Assembly (NCBI GenBank): GCA_010671905.1
Contig: JAAHII010000001.1
Span: 3,534,001 to 3,598,000 of the forward strand
Length of the DNA stretch: 64,000 bases
Reading direction: 5' to 3'
From: Leptolyngbya sp. SIOISBB
GTDB taxonomy: Bacteria; Cyanobacteriota; Cyanobacteriia; Phormidesmidales; Phormidesmidaceae
Position numbers and translations under genes: made by a program. Of this stretch, positions 8,312-17,013 are shown piece by piece (position 1 is the first letter of the stretch; each line of letters begins with the position of its first letter). Below the pieces are notes generated by a model. That model was not told where the DNA came from and searched no databases. It was given only the letters and a program-made list of their open reading frames with translations.

Positions 8312-9794
8312 TTACTGTCGATGCCAGCGGACTTCGCCATCCGGTTGGTCAACCACTGCAATCCCCACCGCCGCTAGTTGATCGCGAATCTGATCCGCTG
8401 TGGCAAAGTCCCGCTGTTGCCGAGCCGCCTGGCGCTGCTGGATTAGGTTGGCGATCGCAGCCTCATCTAAGTCACCCGCTGCGGCATCAGTATCACCGTC
8501 GTCTGGGGCCTCAAACCCTAAGACTTGAGCCAGGTGCATCAGGGTTTGCCACTGCTCCAAAAGCTGTTCCGGACTAGACTGCGGTTGCCCCTCATGAATC
8601 AGACGGTTCCCCTCTCGCTGCAACCCTTTGGCCAGTTCAAATAGCACCGCCAGAGCACCTGACGTATTCAGATCATCGTCCATAGCGGTTTGAAACCTTT
8701 CGACCCAGGGGTTGTCTGGGCTGAGTTCCTGAGCAGAAGCTTGCAGGGTAGCAACTGACCATCCCAGCGCGTCTCCGTAGTGGTTGCCAAAGCGGAGTCC
8801 GGCTTTTAGCGTTTGCCAACTGTTGATTGCAGCCGCGATCGCATCCTTGGTGAAATCCAGCGGCTTCCGATAATGCCCCTGCAGCACAAACAGCCGTACT
8901 GCCACCGGGTCCAAAGGCTGTGGATATCCTACCCAGGCCCCATCCAGCAGGTCACGGATCGTGGTGAAATTGCCCAGAGATTTCGACATCTTTTCGCCAT
9001 TCACCGTCACCATGCCGTTGTGCAGCCAGTAGTTAGCTAGGGGCTTGCCGTTGGCTGCTTGGGACTGAGCAATTTCATTCTCATGGTGGGGAAACACGAG
9101 GTCGCCGCCGCCACCGTGGATATCGATGGTCGCTCCGAGCCGGGCTCGAATCATCGCCGAACATTCGATATGCCAGCCTGGTCGCCCTGGCCCCCAGGGC
9201 GACTCCCACGCCGGTTCATCGGGTTTAGCGCCCTTCCAGAGGGCAAAGTCCGCTGGGTTGGCCTTAGCAGTAGCCGCCAGATCGCGACCGCTCGCTCCGG
9301 TCTGCATGGTTGCCAGCGATCGCCCCGAAAGCTGGCCATAGTCGGCAAACTGCTCCACCCGATAATACACATCGCCCCCGGCGGCATAGGCATAGCCCTT
9401 TGTCTCTAGCTGGCCAATCAACTCGTGAATCGCCCCAACGTGCTCCGTCACCCTGGGATACTCATCGGCATCCATCACATTCAAGCGGTGCATGTCTTCA
9501 AAGTAGCGCTGGATGTAGCGCTCCGAGACAGCTGCCATGGTTGTGCCTTCGGCGCTGGCCCGGTTGAGGATTTTGTCGTCAATATCAGTGAAATTTTGCA
9601 CGTAATGCACCACGTACCCCCGCCAGCGCAGGTAGCGCCGCAGAACATCCCAACCCAGGTACGACCGGGCATGACCCAAGTGGCAGTCATCGTAGATCGT
9701 CACCCCACAGCAATACATCGTCACCCGACTAGGGGTGGATGGGGATAAAGGGCTGTTTGCGGTTGGTGAGTGTATTGGTGAGGGTGAGGGACAT
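8312..9794 (-). CDS. cysS: cysteinyl-tRNA synthetase, with a one-base frameshift near its start
   Basis: This enzyme charges tRNA-Cys with cysteine in the cytoplasm. The intact frame (9724-8312) has the HIGH-type motif CHLGHARS, zinc ligands in CCGVT and GWHIECSAM, HHENE, the KMSKS motif EKMSKSLGN and an ARQQRDFATADQIRDQL tail. It lacks the first 20-odd residues. These lie upstream in another frame from ATG 9794 (MSLTLTNTLTNRKQPFIPIH), the usual CysS N-terminus. The frames join if the 4-base G-run at 9732-9735 is shortened by one. No second cysS is seen here and the gene is essential, so a sequencing error is more likely than a real mutation. Its 3' end is the source of the three fragments further left. 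Confidence 0.88.
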
Positions 9795-9890
9795 GGTAGG
9801 GAGGGGTGGCAGGGTGGCAGTGGATGAGTAAGGAGTGGAGGGGTAGCAGGGTGGAGAGGTGGAGGGGTAAGGGTGGGTTTTTCCTGTCTC
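9795..9890. repeat. purine-rich low-complexity tract upstream of cysS
   Basis: The plus strand is a drifting G-rich repeat of units like GGGTGGCAGGGTGGCAGTGG. Similar tracts lie at 11180-11320 and 46380-46520. They look like slippage-generated intergenic repeats and encode nothing recognisable. Confidence 0.5.
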
Positions 9891-9892
9891 CC

Positions 9893-10003
9893 ATCGCAAG
9901 CCGCAGTTGGGTTAGGTTACTCTAGAACGCTGTAACCGGTATCTGACAGACTCTTCACTTCCGAATTCCGAATTCAGCGTTCCGAATTCTGCTATACCTC
10001 CTG
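9893..10003. repeat. dispersed intergenic repeat, family 2, copy 1
   Basis: This element begins GCAAGCCGCAGTTGG and ends with tandem TTCCGAATTC-type units and ATTCTGCT. Related copies with the same ends lie at 24062-24161 (inside a MITE-like element) and 48988-49081. Confidence 0.5.
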
Positions 10004-10067
10004 GCTCCTAGATGTTGGATTTTGGAGGCAGCTTTTTCCCTGTTCCCTAATCCCTATTCCCTAAAAC

Positions 10068-11177
10068 CTAATCTTCATCTGCGATACAGTTCTTGAGCTG
10101 GGCTTCCATCGCCTTCAGATCTAAATCTCGGCCAATACAGACGAGTTGAGTGCCCGGTGCCCCTGGCCATTGCGAATCTTCGAGTTGGAACCGCTTACCC
10201 GTGAGCTGGAAAAAGTGCCGGGCGGGGCTTTCTTTAAACCACAGAATCCCCTTCATGCGAAACAGTTCTGGCGGCAGGTGAAAGTCAAGGAACTGTTGAA
10301 ACTTCTTAAGGCCGAAGGGCTGGTCAGCGCGAAAAGACATCGACACAAAGCCATCGTTATCCAGGTGGTCAGAGTGATGGTGATGGTGTTCGTGGGGATG
10401 ATCGTGGTCGTGATGGTGCCCATGGTGGTCGTGCTCTTCGTGATGGTGGTGACCATGGTCGTGAGCCTCATGATCATGATGATGGTGGTCATGCTCATGC
10501 TCGTGGGCAGCTTTTTCAGCGTCGGCCTGAGCTACTGCTTGATACAAACCGCGATCGCCCGCCTTCACATCAATAATCAGCGGCAAGGGGACCTGGCCAT
10601 GCTGAGCGTGGAGGATTTTGGCATTCTCCCGAAAATTATTAATGTCCGCTTCCACCGCTTCCAGGCGTTCTGGTGAAACCAGATCAGTTTTATTGAGTAG
10701 CAGGATGTCGCCATAGGCCACCTGGCTCATGGCTGCTTGGCTTTTGGTCAATTCATCGGGTTCAAAGGTCTCGGCATCAATCATGGTCAGAATGGAATCG
10801 AGCCGGGTCATATCCCGCAATTCTGTCCCAAGAAAGGTGAGGGTGATCGGCAGCGGGTCAGCAACGCCCGTAGTTTCGACTACAAGGTAATCGATGCGAT
10901 CGCGCTTCTCTAAAATTCGATATACCGCTTGCATCAGGTCATCGTTGATGGTGCAGCAGATACAGCCATTGGTCAGTTCCACCATGTCTTGTTCAACGGT
11001 GATCAGAAACTGACTGTCAATGTTAATGTCGCCAAATTCATTTACCAGCACCGCAACGCGAAAGGCATCGAAATTTTGCAGAATGTGATTCAGCAGCGTG
11101 GTTTTGCCACTGCCGAGAAAGCCCGTGATGATGGTGACGGGTAGGCGGGTGTCGAGGGTGTCAGCGGTTTTTAGCAT
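10068..11177 (-). CDS. COG0523 (CobW-like) GTPase with long His-rich segment
   Basis: This is a G3E-family GTPase of the COG0523 metal-chaperone group. Motifs are Walker A GFLGSGKTT, the metal-binding CICC of GCICCTIND, Walker B-like VVETTGVADP and the NKTD base motif in LLNKTD. A histidine and aspartate tract of about 50 residues (positions 220-270) precedes the CobW C-terminal domain (FRMKGILWF). The start is ATG 11177 (MLKTADTLDTRL); 72 upstream in-frame residues come from a low-complexity repeat and are rejected. It is the last gene of the znu-cobW-folE-cobW unit. The context suggests zinc storage or delivery under zinc limitation, perhaps to FolE; that is inference. It is not the cobalamin enzyme CobW itself. 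Confidence 0.87.
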   Translation of the reverse strand: MLKTADTLDTRLPVTIITGFLGSGKTTLLNHILQNFDAFRVAVLVNEFGDINIDSQFLITVEQDMVELTNGCICCTINDDLMQAVYRILEKRDRIDYLVVETTGVADPLPITLTFLGTELRDMTRLDSILTMIDAETFEPDELTKSQAAMSQVAYGDILLLNKTDLVSPERLEAVEADINNFRENAKILHAQHGQVPLPLIIDVKAGDRGLYQAVAQADAEKAAHEHEHDHHHHDHEAHDHGHHHHEEHDHHGHHHDHDHPHEHHHHHSDHLDNDGFVSMSFRADQPFGLKKFQQFLDFHLPPELFRMKGILWFKESPARHFFQLTGKRFQLEDSQWPGAPGTQLVCIGRDLDLKAMEAQLKNCIADED

Positions 11178-11179
11178 GG

Positions 11180-11420
11180 GAAGAGTGGGGGAGTAGATGT
11201 GTGGGGAGTAGGGAGTGGAGGAGATGGGGAGTGGGAGAGTGGTTGGGTGTGAGGGGTGGCTGGGTGGGATGGGAAGTGGGGAGATGGGGAGTGGGGGAGA
11301 TGGGGAGTGAGGAGTGATGCAGCTCCTGGCTTCTGGCTCCTGAATCCTCCTCTGTTCCCTATTCCCTGTTCCCTGTTCCCTATTTCCTTTCACCTAACCC
11401 CCATCACCCCTTCACTCCTT
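11180..11420. repeat. low-complexity intergenic repeats
   Basis: GGGGAGATGGGGAGTGGGGG-type purine repeats are followed by TTCCCTATTCCCTGTTCCC-type units at about 11345-11395. The same TCCCT unit recurs near 10033-10063 and 46348-46375. I see no gene here. Confidence 0.5.
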
Positions 11421-11426
11421 CAACCC

Positions 11427-12065
11427 TTAGTGAAATTGCGGGCTATGGCGAATCAGGCTCATGAACTCCTGACGAGTTTTGGGATCTTCGGCAAAGTCGC
11501 CACGCATGGCGCTGGTGGTAGTCCAAGAGCCGGGCTTTTGGACGCCGCGCATGACCATGCACATGTGGGTCGCTTCGACGACGACGGCAACCCCTTGAGG
11601 TTTTAGTAACCCTTCTAGGGCATCAGCGATTTGGCCGGTGAGCCGTTCTTGCACTTGCAGACGGCGGGCATACATTTCGCAAATGCGAGCGATTTTAGAG
11701 AGGCCAATCACCTTGCCATTGGGGATATACGCGACATGGGCACGACCCAGAATGGGCAGAATGTGGTGTTCGCAGGAGCTGAACAAATCAATGTCACGCA
11801 CCAGCACCATCTCATTCGCGTTTTCGTGGAAGACTGCCCCATTGAGTAACTCATCCAGGGATTGGTGATAGCCGGAAGTGAGAAACTTCAGAGCTTTGAC
11901 GACCCGCTTGGGGGTATCAACCAGGCCTTCGCGATCGGGGTCTTCGCCTAACCCGAGCAGCAACGTGCGGACGGCCTGCTGCATCTCTTCATCAGAGACG
12001 GGGGGCTCGGCCTTGGTTTTGAGCATCCCTGCGCGCATATCGTCACGAGAAAAAGATAAAGTCAT
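11427..12065 (-). CDS. folE: GTP cyclohydrolase I, zinc-dependent type IA
   Basis: FolE converts GTP to 7,8-dihydroneopterin triphosphate, the first step of tetrahydrofolate and biopterin synthesis. Family features are [12 protein letters not shown], the zinc-ligand segment [29 protein letters not shown] and a second ligand region [15 protein letters not shown]. At 212 residues it is normal length. It lies between two COG0523 GTPases in a probably Zur-controlled unit. COG0523-fol linkage is known in bacteria, and here it suggests protected zinc supply to this enzyme. Confidence 0.93.
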   Translation of the reverse strand: MTLSFSRDDMRAGMLKTKAEPPVSDEEMQQAVRTLLLGLGEDPDREGLVDTPKRVVKALKFLTSGYHQSLDELLNGAVFHENANEMVLVRDIDLFSSCEHHILPILGRAHVAYIPNGKVIGLSKIARICEMYARRLQVQERLTGQIADALEGLLKPQGVAVVVEATHMCMVMRGVQKPGSWTTTSAMRGDFAEDPKTRQEFMSLIRHSPQFH

Positions 12066-12091
12066 GAATCAGTCCTAACTACGGTGGAAAA

Positions 12092-12111
12092 GGGGAAACA
12101 AACGTTTCCCC
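12092..12111 (-). terminator. hairpin with T-run between cobW-like gene and folE
   Basis: GGGGAAAC (12092-12099) pairs with GTTTCCCC (12104-12111) around a 4-base loop. On the minus strand it is followed by TTTT. It lies 27 bases upstream of folE, so it could end or attenuate read-through from the upstream znu genes. Confidence 0.5.
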
Positions 12112-12201
12112 GTGGGTGGAACGCGCTCTTGTGGCACGGACATTGGGTGACTCTGGCAATGCCAATAGACAGCCCAATACTGGGTTTGGCCCTCTCTCGC
12201 C

Positions 12202-13212
12202 CTAAGACAACAGCGAGACGCGGCTACCGGCCAAACAATTGGTGAGTTGTTGGTGCAGTTGTAACGGGTTCAACTGGCGACCAATGAAAACGAGCTGATT
12301 TTGCGGAGGTGCGGTCCAGGGTTCGGGGTTGATGCTGCATCGCTTGCCACTGAGCTGAAAGATATGACGCTCCTGTTCTCCCTCGAACCAGAGAATACCT
12401 TTGGCGCGAAAGACATCTACGGGCATTTGGGTCATCAAAAAGTGCTCAAATTTGGTCAGGTTAAAGGGGCGATCGCTCTTAAAGGGCACCGAAACAAAAC
12501 CATCCTGAGTGAGATGAGGCGATGTCTGGTTTAAGGTTTGGCAGTCCTCTGCGTCCAGATCCAACACCGAGAAATCTGCCAAACCCACATCCAGCAGGGC
12601 AGAAAGCGGTAACTCATCCGCTTCCGCAGTCAGCGAACATCGTAAGCACCGAGCCTGCTCTTTAACGCCCTGGATGTAGGCTTCTAGCTGAGTTAGCTTG
12701 GCCTGAGGCACTAAATCAGCCTTGTTCAGCAAGATAATGTCGCCATAGACCAACTGGTGCAGAGCAACATCACTGCTGAAATGCTCTTCAGTAAAGGCTT
12801 CCGCATCCACTACCGTGATCACAGAGTCTAGGCGGGTAAACGCTTTCAACTGAGTGGTCAAAAACGTCACCATGATCGGTAGCGGGTCGGCAACCCCAGT
12901 CGTTTCCACCACCAGATAGTCCACGGGGTCTTCCCGCTCTAGCACGGTGTATACAGCGTCTATCAAGCTGTCGTTGATGGTGCAACAAATGCAGCCGTTA
13001 CTCAGCTCCACCATGGTTTCGCTGGCTGACACCAGCAGTTGGCTGTCAATGTTGATGTCACCGAACTCATTCACCAGCACCGCTACCTTGAGCTCATGGC
13101 GATTGGTCAAAATGTGGTTCAACAGCGTCGTTTTACCGCTTCCCAGAAAGCCAGTCACCAGGGTCACCGGCATCCCCCGTTTGGGGGTGAGTTCTGAGAG
13201 TGAAAGAGACAT
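12202..13212 (-). CDS. COG0523 (CobW-like) GTPase without His tract
   Basis: This is a second G3E GTPase of the COG0523 group, 336 residues from ATG 13212 (MSLSLSELTPKRG). It shows GFLGSGKTT, NEFGDINIDSQLL, the CICC metal site in NGCICCTIND, VVETTGVADPLPI and NKAD, and a C-terminal FRAKGILWF domain. It is close to the paralogue at 10068, but the His-rich insertion is replaced by a short acidic linker. It follows znuB with two short palindromes between them. It is likely a zinc-responsive metal chaperone. Upstream residues to 13308 are encoded by the palindromic repeats and rejected. Confidence 0.88.
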   Translation of the reverse strand: MSLSLSELTPKRGMPVTLVTGFLGSGKTTLLNHILTNRHELKVAVLVNEFGDINIDSQLLVSASETMVELSNGCICCTINDSLIDAVYTVLEREDPVDYLVVETTGVADPLPIMVTFLTTQLKAFTRLDSVITVVDAEAFTEEHFSSDVALHQLVYGDIILLNKADLVPQAKLTQLEAYIQGVKEQARCLRCSLTAEADELPLSALLDVGLADFSVLDLDAEDCQTLNQTSPHLTQDGFVSVPFKSDRPFNLTKFEHFLMTQMPVDVFRAKGILWFEGEQERHIFQLSGKRCSINPEPWTAPPQNQLVFIGRQLNPLQLHQQLTNCLAGSRVSLLS

Positions 13213-13242
13213 GATGTCGGCCTCAGGGCGGGAGGACTGGAG

Positions 13243-13300
13243 GGGCGCACGGCCGTGCGCCCGTACATAGATATCCGGAGGGGCGCATGGCCGTGCGCCC
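13243..13300. repeat. two tandem 20-bp palindromes
   Basis: GGGCGCACGGCCGTGCGCCC at 13243-13262 is a perfect palindrome. 13281-13300 repeats it with one change (CAT for CAC). They lie between znuB and the COG0523 gene on the same transcript and could fold into strong RNA hairpins that stabilise or end mRNA. Confidence 0.75.
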
Positions 13301-13308
13301 AGGCTCAA

Positions 13309-14148
13309 TTAGGGGGCGATCGCGCGAGCACTCGGAACAAGCGCTGCTAGGAGAAAAATCCCCAGTTGTACAGCAACGATGCTGGGGCCAGAGGGGAGGT
13401 CAAACAGAGCCGATAGCAGCATGCCAATGACAGCGCTAATGGCACCTAGAAATGCGGAGATCAGAATGTAGTGGGTGAATTGACGGCAGAGCAAGCGGGC
13501 CGAACAAGCAGGAATCACCACAAAGGCACTAATTAACAAGACCCCGATCGCTTTGATAGAGATACCCACCACTAGGGACAACAGCACAATAAAGGCGGTG
13601 CGCTGAGCCGAGACGTTCACCCCCCGAGCCATTGCCATCGGTTCATGCAGCGTCATGAGAATTTGCGATCGCAGCGTCAGACCAATGAACCCAGCGCAAG
13701 CCACTAACAGCAGAGCGCTGAACATGAGGTCGGTCGTTTGCACCGCCAAAATATCGCCAAATAGCAAATGGGAAATGCCCCCACGATACTCATCTCGAAA
13801 GCTCAGCAAAATGATGCCGATGGCCAGAGAAGACGAATAAATGATGTTCAGCAGGGCGTCAGTCCAGAGCTGTGTGCGCTCCAGAATGTAGGTGACCGCC
13901 AAAGCAAACACCACTGAAAAGGGCAGGATGATCCAGGACGGACTGATACCCAATAAAAAACCAATACTGATGCCAAATAGGGCGGAATGGCCGAGGGCAT
14001 CGCTAAAAAATGATAGTTGTCGCAGGACGGTAAAGCTACCCAATAAGCCCCCCATGAGTCCAGTCAACACACCCCCCATCAGTGCTCGCTGCATAAAGGG
14101 CAGTTGAAACAGTTCAATTACGCGGGTGAGTTCAGTCTCAAGACTCAT
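13309..14148 (-). CDS. znuB: zinc ABC transporter permease, second locus
   Basis: This is an integral membrane permease of the cluster-9 metal importer family, 279 residues from ATG 14148 (MSLETELTRV). It has about eight hydrophobic helices and typical segments: QRALMGGVLTGLMGGLLG, FFSDALGHSALFG, GGISHLLFGDIL and SGPSIVAVQLG. The start lies just past the znuC stop at 14162. In-frame sequence up to 14313 is inside znuC and is rejected. It is more divergent from the first-locus ZnuB than expected for a recent duplicate. Confidence 0.88.
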   Translation of the reverse strand: MSLETELTRVIELFQLPFMQRALMGGVLTGLMGGLLGSFTVLRQLSFFSDALGHSALFGISIGFLLGISPSWIILPFSVVFALAVTYILERTQLWTDALLNIIYSSSLAIGIILLSFRDEYRGGISHLLFGDILAVQTTDLMFSALLLVACAGFIGLTLRSQILMTLHEPMAMARGVNVSAQRTAFIVLLSLVVGISIKAIGVLLISAFVVIPACSARLLCRQFTHYILISAFLGAISAVIGMLLSALFDLPSGPSIVAVQLGIFLLAALVPSARAIAP

Positions 14149-14161
14149 GGTGGCGGGGAAG

Positions 14162-14926
14162 TTAACAAGAGTGGTGATAGCGAACGAGATCTGGCCCGTA
14201 GGCCAGGGACAATTGCTCGGGAGCAAGGGCATGGTCGGGATGGCCCTGGCACAGGAGCTTACGGTTGATGCAGAGGACGCGATCGCAACTGCGACGCACC
14301 ATATCCAGATCATGGGAAATCTGCAAAATGGCCCAGCCCTGTTCTTGTTTGAGCTGTTGCAGCAACTGATAGAATTCTGACTCCCCCCGGACGTCTAGAC
14401 CCGCTGGAGCTTCATCCAGAATCAGCAATGAGCGGGGACGCACTAGACAGTAGGCCAGCAGCACCCGTTTCGTTTCCCCACCGGACAAACTGCTCACGAG
14501 TTGATCGCGCAAATTCCAGGCTTCCACCTGAATAAGCGCGGCGCGCACCGCCTGACGACGCGCCCGGCCACCAACCCACGGCAGTTGCAGGCCTACTCGA
14601 TCCCACCCTAAGCCCACCAATTCAGACACAGTGATGGGAATGCGGCGATCAAGCAAAAAGTTTTGGGGGAGGTAAGCGATCTGCTGTCGCACCGCGGTTG
14701 GGAGATAGCCCTTGTCAGACAGGACATGACCCAGCACTGCAATCTGTCCCGCCTGACGCGGCAAAATGCCTAGCACCGCTTGAATCAGACTGCTTTTGCC
14801 AGCGCCATTGGGGCCAATAATCGCAGTATCAGTACCTGCTGGCACAGTAAAGGAAACTTCCTGCACCGCCGGATGAGTGCCGCGATAAACCGTCAGCCCC
14901 TGTACCACTAAAACCGGATCGTTCAA
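14162..14926 (-). CDS. znuC: zinc ABC transporter ATP-binding protein, second locus
   Basis: This is the ATPase of the second zinc importer. Motifs are Walker A GPNGAGKSS, signature LSGGETKR, Walker B LLILDEAPAG and switch ISHD. I choose the TTG at 14926 (LNDPVLVVQGLTVYRG) because AGGAG lies seven bases upstream and the start then falls 35 bases after the znuA stop. The ATG at 15031 would overlap znuA by 70 bases with no family-like residues. The start is the uncertain part. Confidence 0.85.
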   Translation of the reverse strand: MNDPVLVVQGLTVYRGTHPAVQEVSFTVPAGTDTAIIGPNGAGKSSLIQAVLGILPRQAGQIAVLGHVLSDKGYLPTAVRQQIAYLPQNFLLDRRIPITVSELVGLGWDRVGLQLPWVGGRARRQAVRAALIQVEAWNLRDQLVSSLSGGETKRVLLAYCLVRPRSLLILDEAPAGLDVRGESEFYQLLQQLKQEQGWAILQISHDLDMVRRSCDRVLCINRKLLCQGHPDHALAPEQLSLAYGPDLVRYHHSC

Positions 14927-14961
14927 ACGCTGACTCCTAATCGCATCAAGCCGATCATCGC

Positions 14962-16236
14962 TCAAAACCGCAGGCCCACGTGTTGGTAAGCTGCCCCAGC
15001 TACAGGTTGAGGAGTCCAAAGGGGAAGCCAAGACTGGCTAGAGCCCTCGAAGCCCACCACGAGATTGTCAGCATTTTGACGCATGATAGTGAGGTAGTAG
15101 TCGGGTTGAATCGCCGTTTCATCCCCAGTTTCTAGAGGATCAAACGCACTCACACCAATTCCCAAGTCGCCCGCGATCGCATTAAAAGATTCCTGGCTAG
15201 CCTGGGGTTCTGTCAGGATAGTTTTTAGTCCTTCCGCCTGCACCGTATCCATCACCCGCTTCACATCTTCCGGTGAGGGATTATCTTCAGGAACTTCTAC
15301 CAGTGTTTCAGATTGCAAGCCGTAGCTGTCAGCAAAGTAAGCAGCGAAATCGTGGAACACTACAAAAGTTCCGCCTTCAAAGGGTGCTAACTTTTCGGTG
15401 ATATCCGCATCTAGAGCTTGCAGCTCCGCGATGAATGCCTCGGCATTAGCGATGTATTCCGCTTCGCCTTCGGGGTCAGCGGCAATCAACCCATCGCGAA
15501 TATTTTCCACTTGCTCGATCGCCCGTTTGGGGTCAAGCCAGATGTGGGGGTCAAATTCACCATGAACGTGACCGTGGGCATCGGCATGGGCGTGATCATG
15601 CTCTTCGCCCTCGGCATGGGCGTGAGCTTCCTCGCCCTCATGGTCATGCTCTTCACCTTCAGCATGGTCATGCTCTTCGCCCTCGGCATGAGCGTGAGCT
15701 TCCTCGCCCTCATGGTCGTGATCGTGGTCATGAGCATGATCGTGGTCATGGTCTTCTTTTTCACCATGATCATGATCGTCCTCTTTCCCGTGATCGTGAC
15801 CGTGATCATCGGCGCTCGCTAGAGTTGCCACCCCTTCACTAGAGTCAACAATCACCAGCTCGGCATTGCCTGCATTCTCGATCATGTCGTCCAAAAAGAA
15901 TTCCATCTCCAAGCCATTCATCACCAACACATCGGCATTGGCGATCGCTTGGGCATCTCCGGGCGTCGCTTGGTAATCGTGAGGACCGACGTTTGTGGGC
16001 AATAGCTGCACCACCTCAGCCCGATCACCTGCCACCGCTGCGGTGAACTGGGTGACGGGCAGGAACGTCGTCACCACCTGCAAGGCGTCTTCGGGGGCAG
16101 CAGCCACTTCCGATTCCGGCGACTCTGCTTCGCTGGTGGTCGAGGTTGCAGTACAGCTCCCCAAACCGAGGGCGATCGCCCCCAGTGCCACCCATGCGGT
16201 TCGCTGAAACGTGGTTTGAAAATTTTGTCCAGACAT
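14962..16236 (-). CDS. znuA: zinc-binding lipoprotein with very long His/Asp/Glu tract, second locus
   Basis: This is a periplasmic zinc-capture protein for the second ABC importer. It has a signal peptide with lipobox LGSC (Cys about residue 28). Between the N-lobe and the FDPHIWLDP metal segment lies a tract of about 90 residues (roughly 140-235) with dozens of His in repeats such as EGEEHDHAEGEEHDH, far longer than in the first ZnuA. At DNA level the tract is internally repetitive and probably expands or contracts by slippage. The remaining fold is normal (FVVFHDFAAYFAD, TEPQAS, DPLETGD). It starts the znuACB-cobW-folE-cobW unit, facing the second Zur-like gene across a Zur box. Confidence 0.92.
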   Translation of the reverse strand: MSGQNFQTTFQRTAWVALGAIALGLGSCTATSTTSEAESPESEVAAAPEDALQVVTTFLPVTQFTAAVAGDRAEVVQLLPTNVGPHDYQATPGDAQAIANADVLVMNGLEMEFFLDDMIENAGNAELVIVDSSEGVATLASADDHGHDHGKEDDHDHGEKEDHDHDHAHDHDHDHEGEEAHAHAEGEEHDHAEGEEHDHEGEEAHAHAEGEEHDHAHADAHGHVHGEFDPHIWLDPKRAIEQVENIRDGLIAADPEGEAEYIANAEAFIAELQALDADITEKLAPFEGGTFVVFHDFAAYFADSYGLQSETLVEVPEDNPSPEDVKRVMDTVQAEGLKTILTEPQASQESFNAIAGDLGIGVSAFDPLETGDETAIQPDYYLTIMRQNADNLVVGFEGSSQSWLPLWTPQPVAGAAYQHVGLRF

Positions 16237-16283
16237 AACGGATTGTCCTTAGGGCAACATAGACAACGGAAATGCGATAAATT

Positions 16284-16305
16284 TGAGAATGATTATCGTT
16301 TCTGA
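16284..16305. promoter_or_regulatory. Zur-box-like operator between znuA and the divergent Fur-family gene
   Basis: TGAGAATGATTATCGTTTCT at 16284-16303 is an imperfect dyad matching the cyanobacterial Zur pattern TGAtAATnATTATCA. It sits 48 bases upstream of znuA and about 65 upstream of the divergent zur-like gene, so one site could repress both. Confidence 0.7.
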
Positions 16306-16368
16306 TCAATTTACACTATATTGCTGTGAGTCGTTGCAGTTTATTCCAAAGAAATTTTGAAGCCTGCT

Positions 16369-16767
16369 ATGTCTGATGCTCACTCAACTCGCCACACCTC
16401 TGCTCAGAAGGCTGTGCTGGCAGCCTTGCAGCACCATCGCCAGCCTTTATCGGCCCAAGGGCTTCACAGCGAGATGCGATCACGACACCCCATTGGTTTG
16501 GCTACTGTTTACCGATCACTCGATGCCCTGCAAAAAACTGGCCACATTCAGCATCGGATTACCCTTGAAGGCACCACACTCTATAGCCTGGTCAGGCACG
16601 ATCGTCATTGCATGACCTGTTTGCACTGCGGCCAGTCATTTCCCATCAACACCTGTCCAGTGGCAGAACTGGAAGCGCAATTACAGGATTCCGGCAAGTT
16701 CAAAGTCTACTATCACACTCTGGAATTCTTCGGCCTCTGTGAAGCCTGTTCTGAGCAACCGTCCTGA
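16369..16767 (+). CDS. Fur-family regulator, Zur-like, divergent from second znu locus
   Basis: This is a metal-responsive repressor of the Fur family, 132 residues from ATG 16369. It has the winged-helix segment HPIGLATVYRSLDALQKTGH, a first zinc site CLHCGQSFPINTC and the second pair CEAC. The YYHTLEFFGLC signature is shared with cyanobacterial Zur (FurB). Its position opposite znuA with a shared operator supports zinc sensing and autoregulation. It is clearly diverged from the more canonical Zur at 47415 (N-terminus, shorter tail), so the window encodes two Zur-type proteins. Which genes each controls cannot be told from sequence. Confidence 0.87.
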   Translation: MSDAHSTRHTSAQKAVLAALQHHRQPLSAQGLHSEMRSRHPIGLATVYRSLDALQKTGHIQHRITLEGTTLYSLVRHDRHCMTCLHCGQSFPINTCPVAELEAQLQDSGKFKVYYHTLEFFGLCEACSEQPS

Positions 16768-16926
16768 TTGCGAATGACTCGACTGCTTTCACGCATCGAT
16801 TGAGGCTCCCTTCCGTCCCCCAAAGTTTTGGGAAACTGCCTTGCTTTCACCCTTCCCCTTAGCCCCGCATCCACCATGCGTAGCGCTTGTCGTCTAGGGA
16901 TTCGCCTCAAAAATCCTGCAGATCGA

Positions 16927-16977
16927 GTTTCGACTCCGCTCAGCTCTCGCAGCTAAAAGGTTGAGCGAAGTCGAAAC
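16927..16977. terminator. long inverted repeat between convergent genes
   Basis: GTTTCGACTCCGCTCAGC (16927-16944) pairs with GTTGAGCGAAGTCGAAAC (16960-16977) with two mismatches. It lies between the ends of the zur-like gene (+) and the coaR region (-), where a bidirectional terminator would be expected. The arm resembles a short repeat common in cyanobacterial intergenic regions. Confidence 0.45.
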
Positions 16978-17013
16978 CGGATCGATTAGGGACTTTATTT
17001 AGCCGCAGCACCC

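Noticed and set aside
10146-10676. Plus-strand 176-residue frame rich in Val and Met opposite the His-rich COG0523 gene
   Set aside because: It is the complement of the CAT/GAC-rich His/Asp tract, giving a hydrophobic-looking artefact. Similar artefacts occur opposite both znuA His tracts (2589-2909, 15418-15822).
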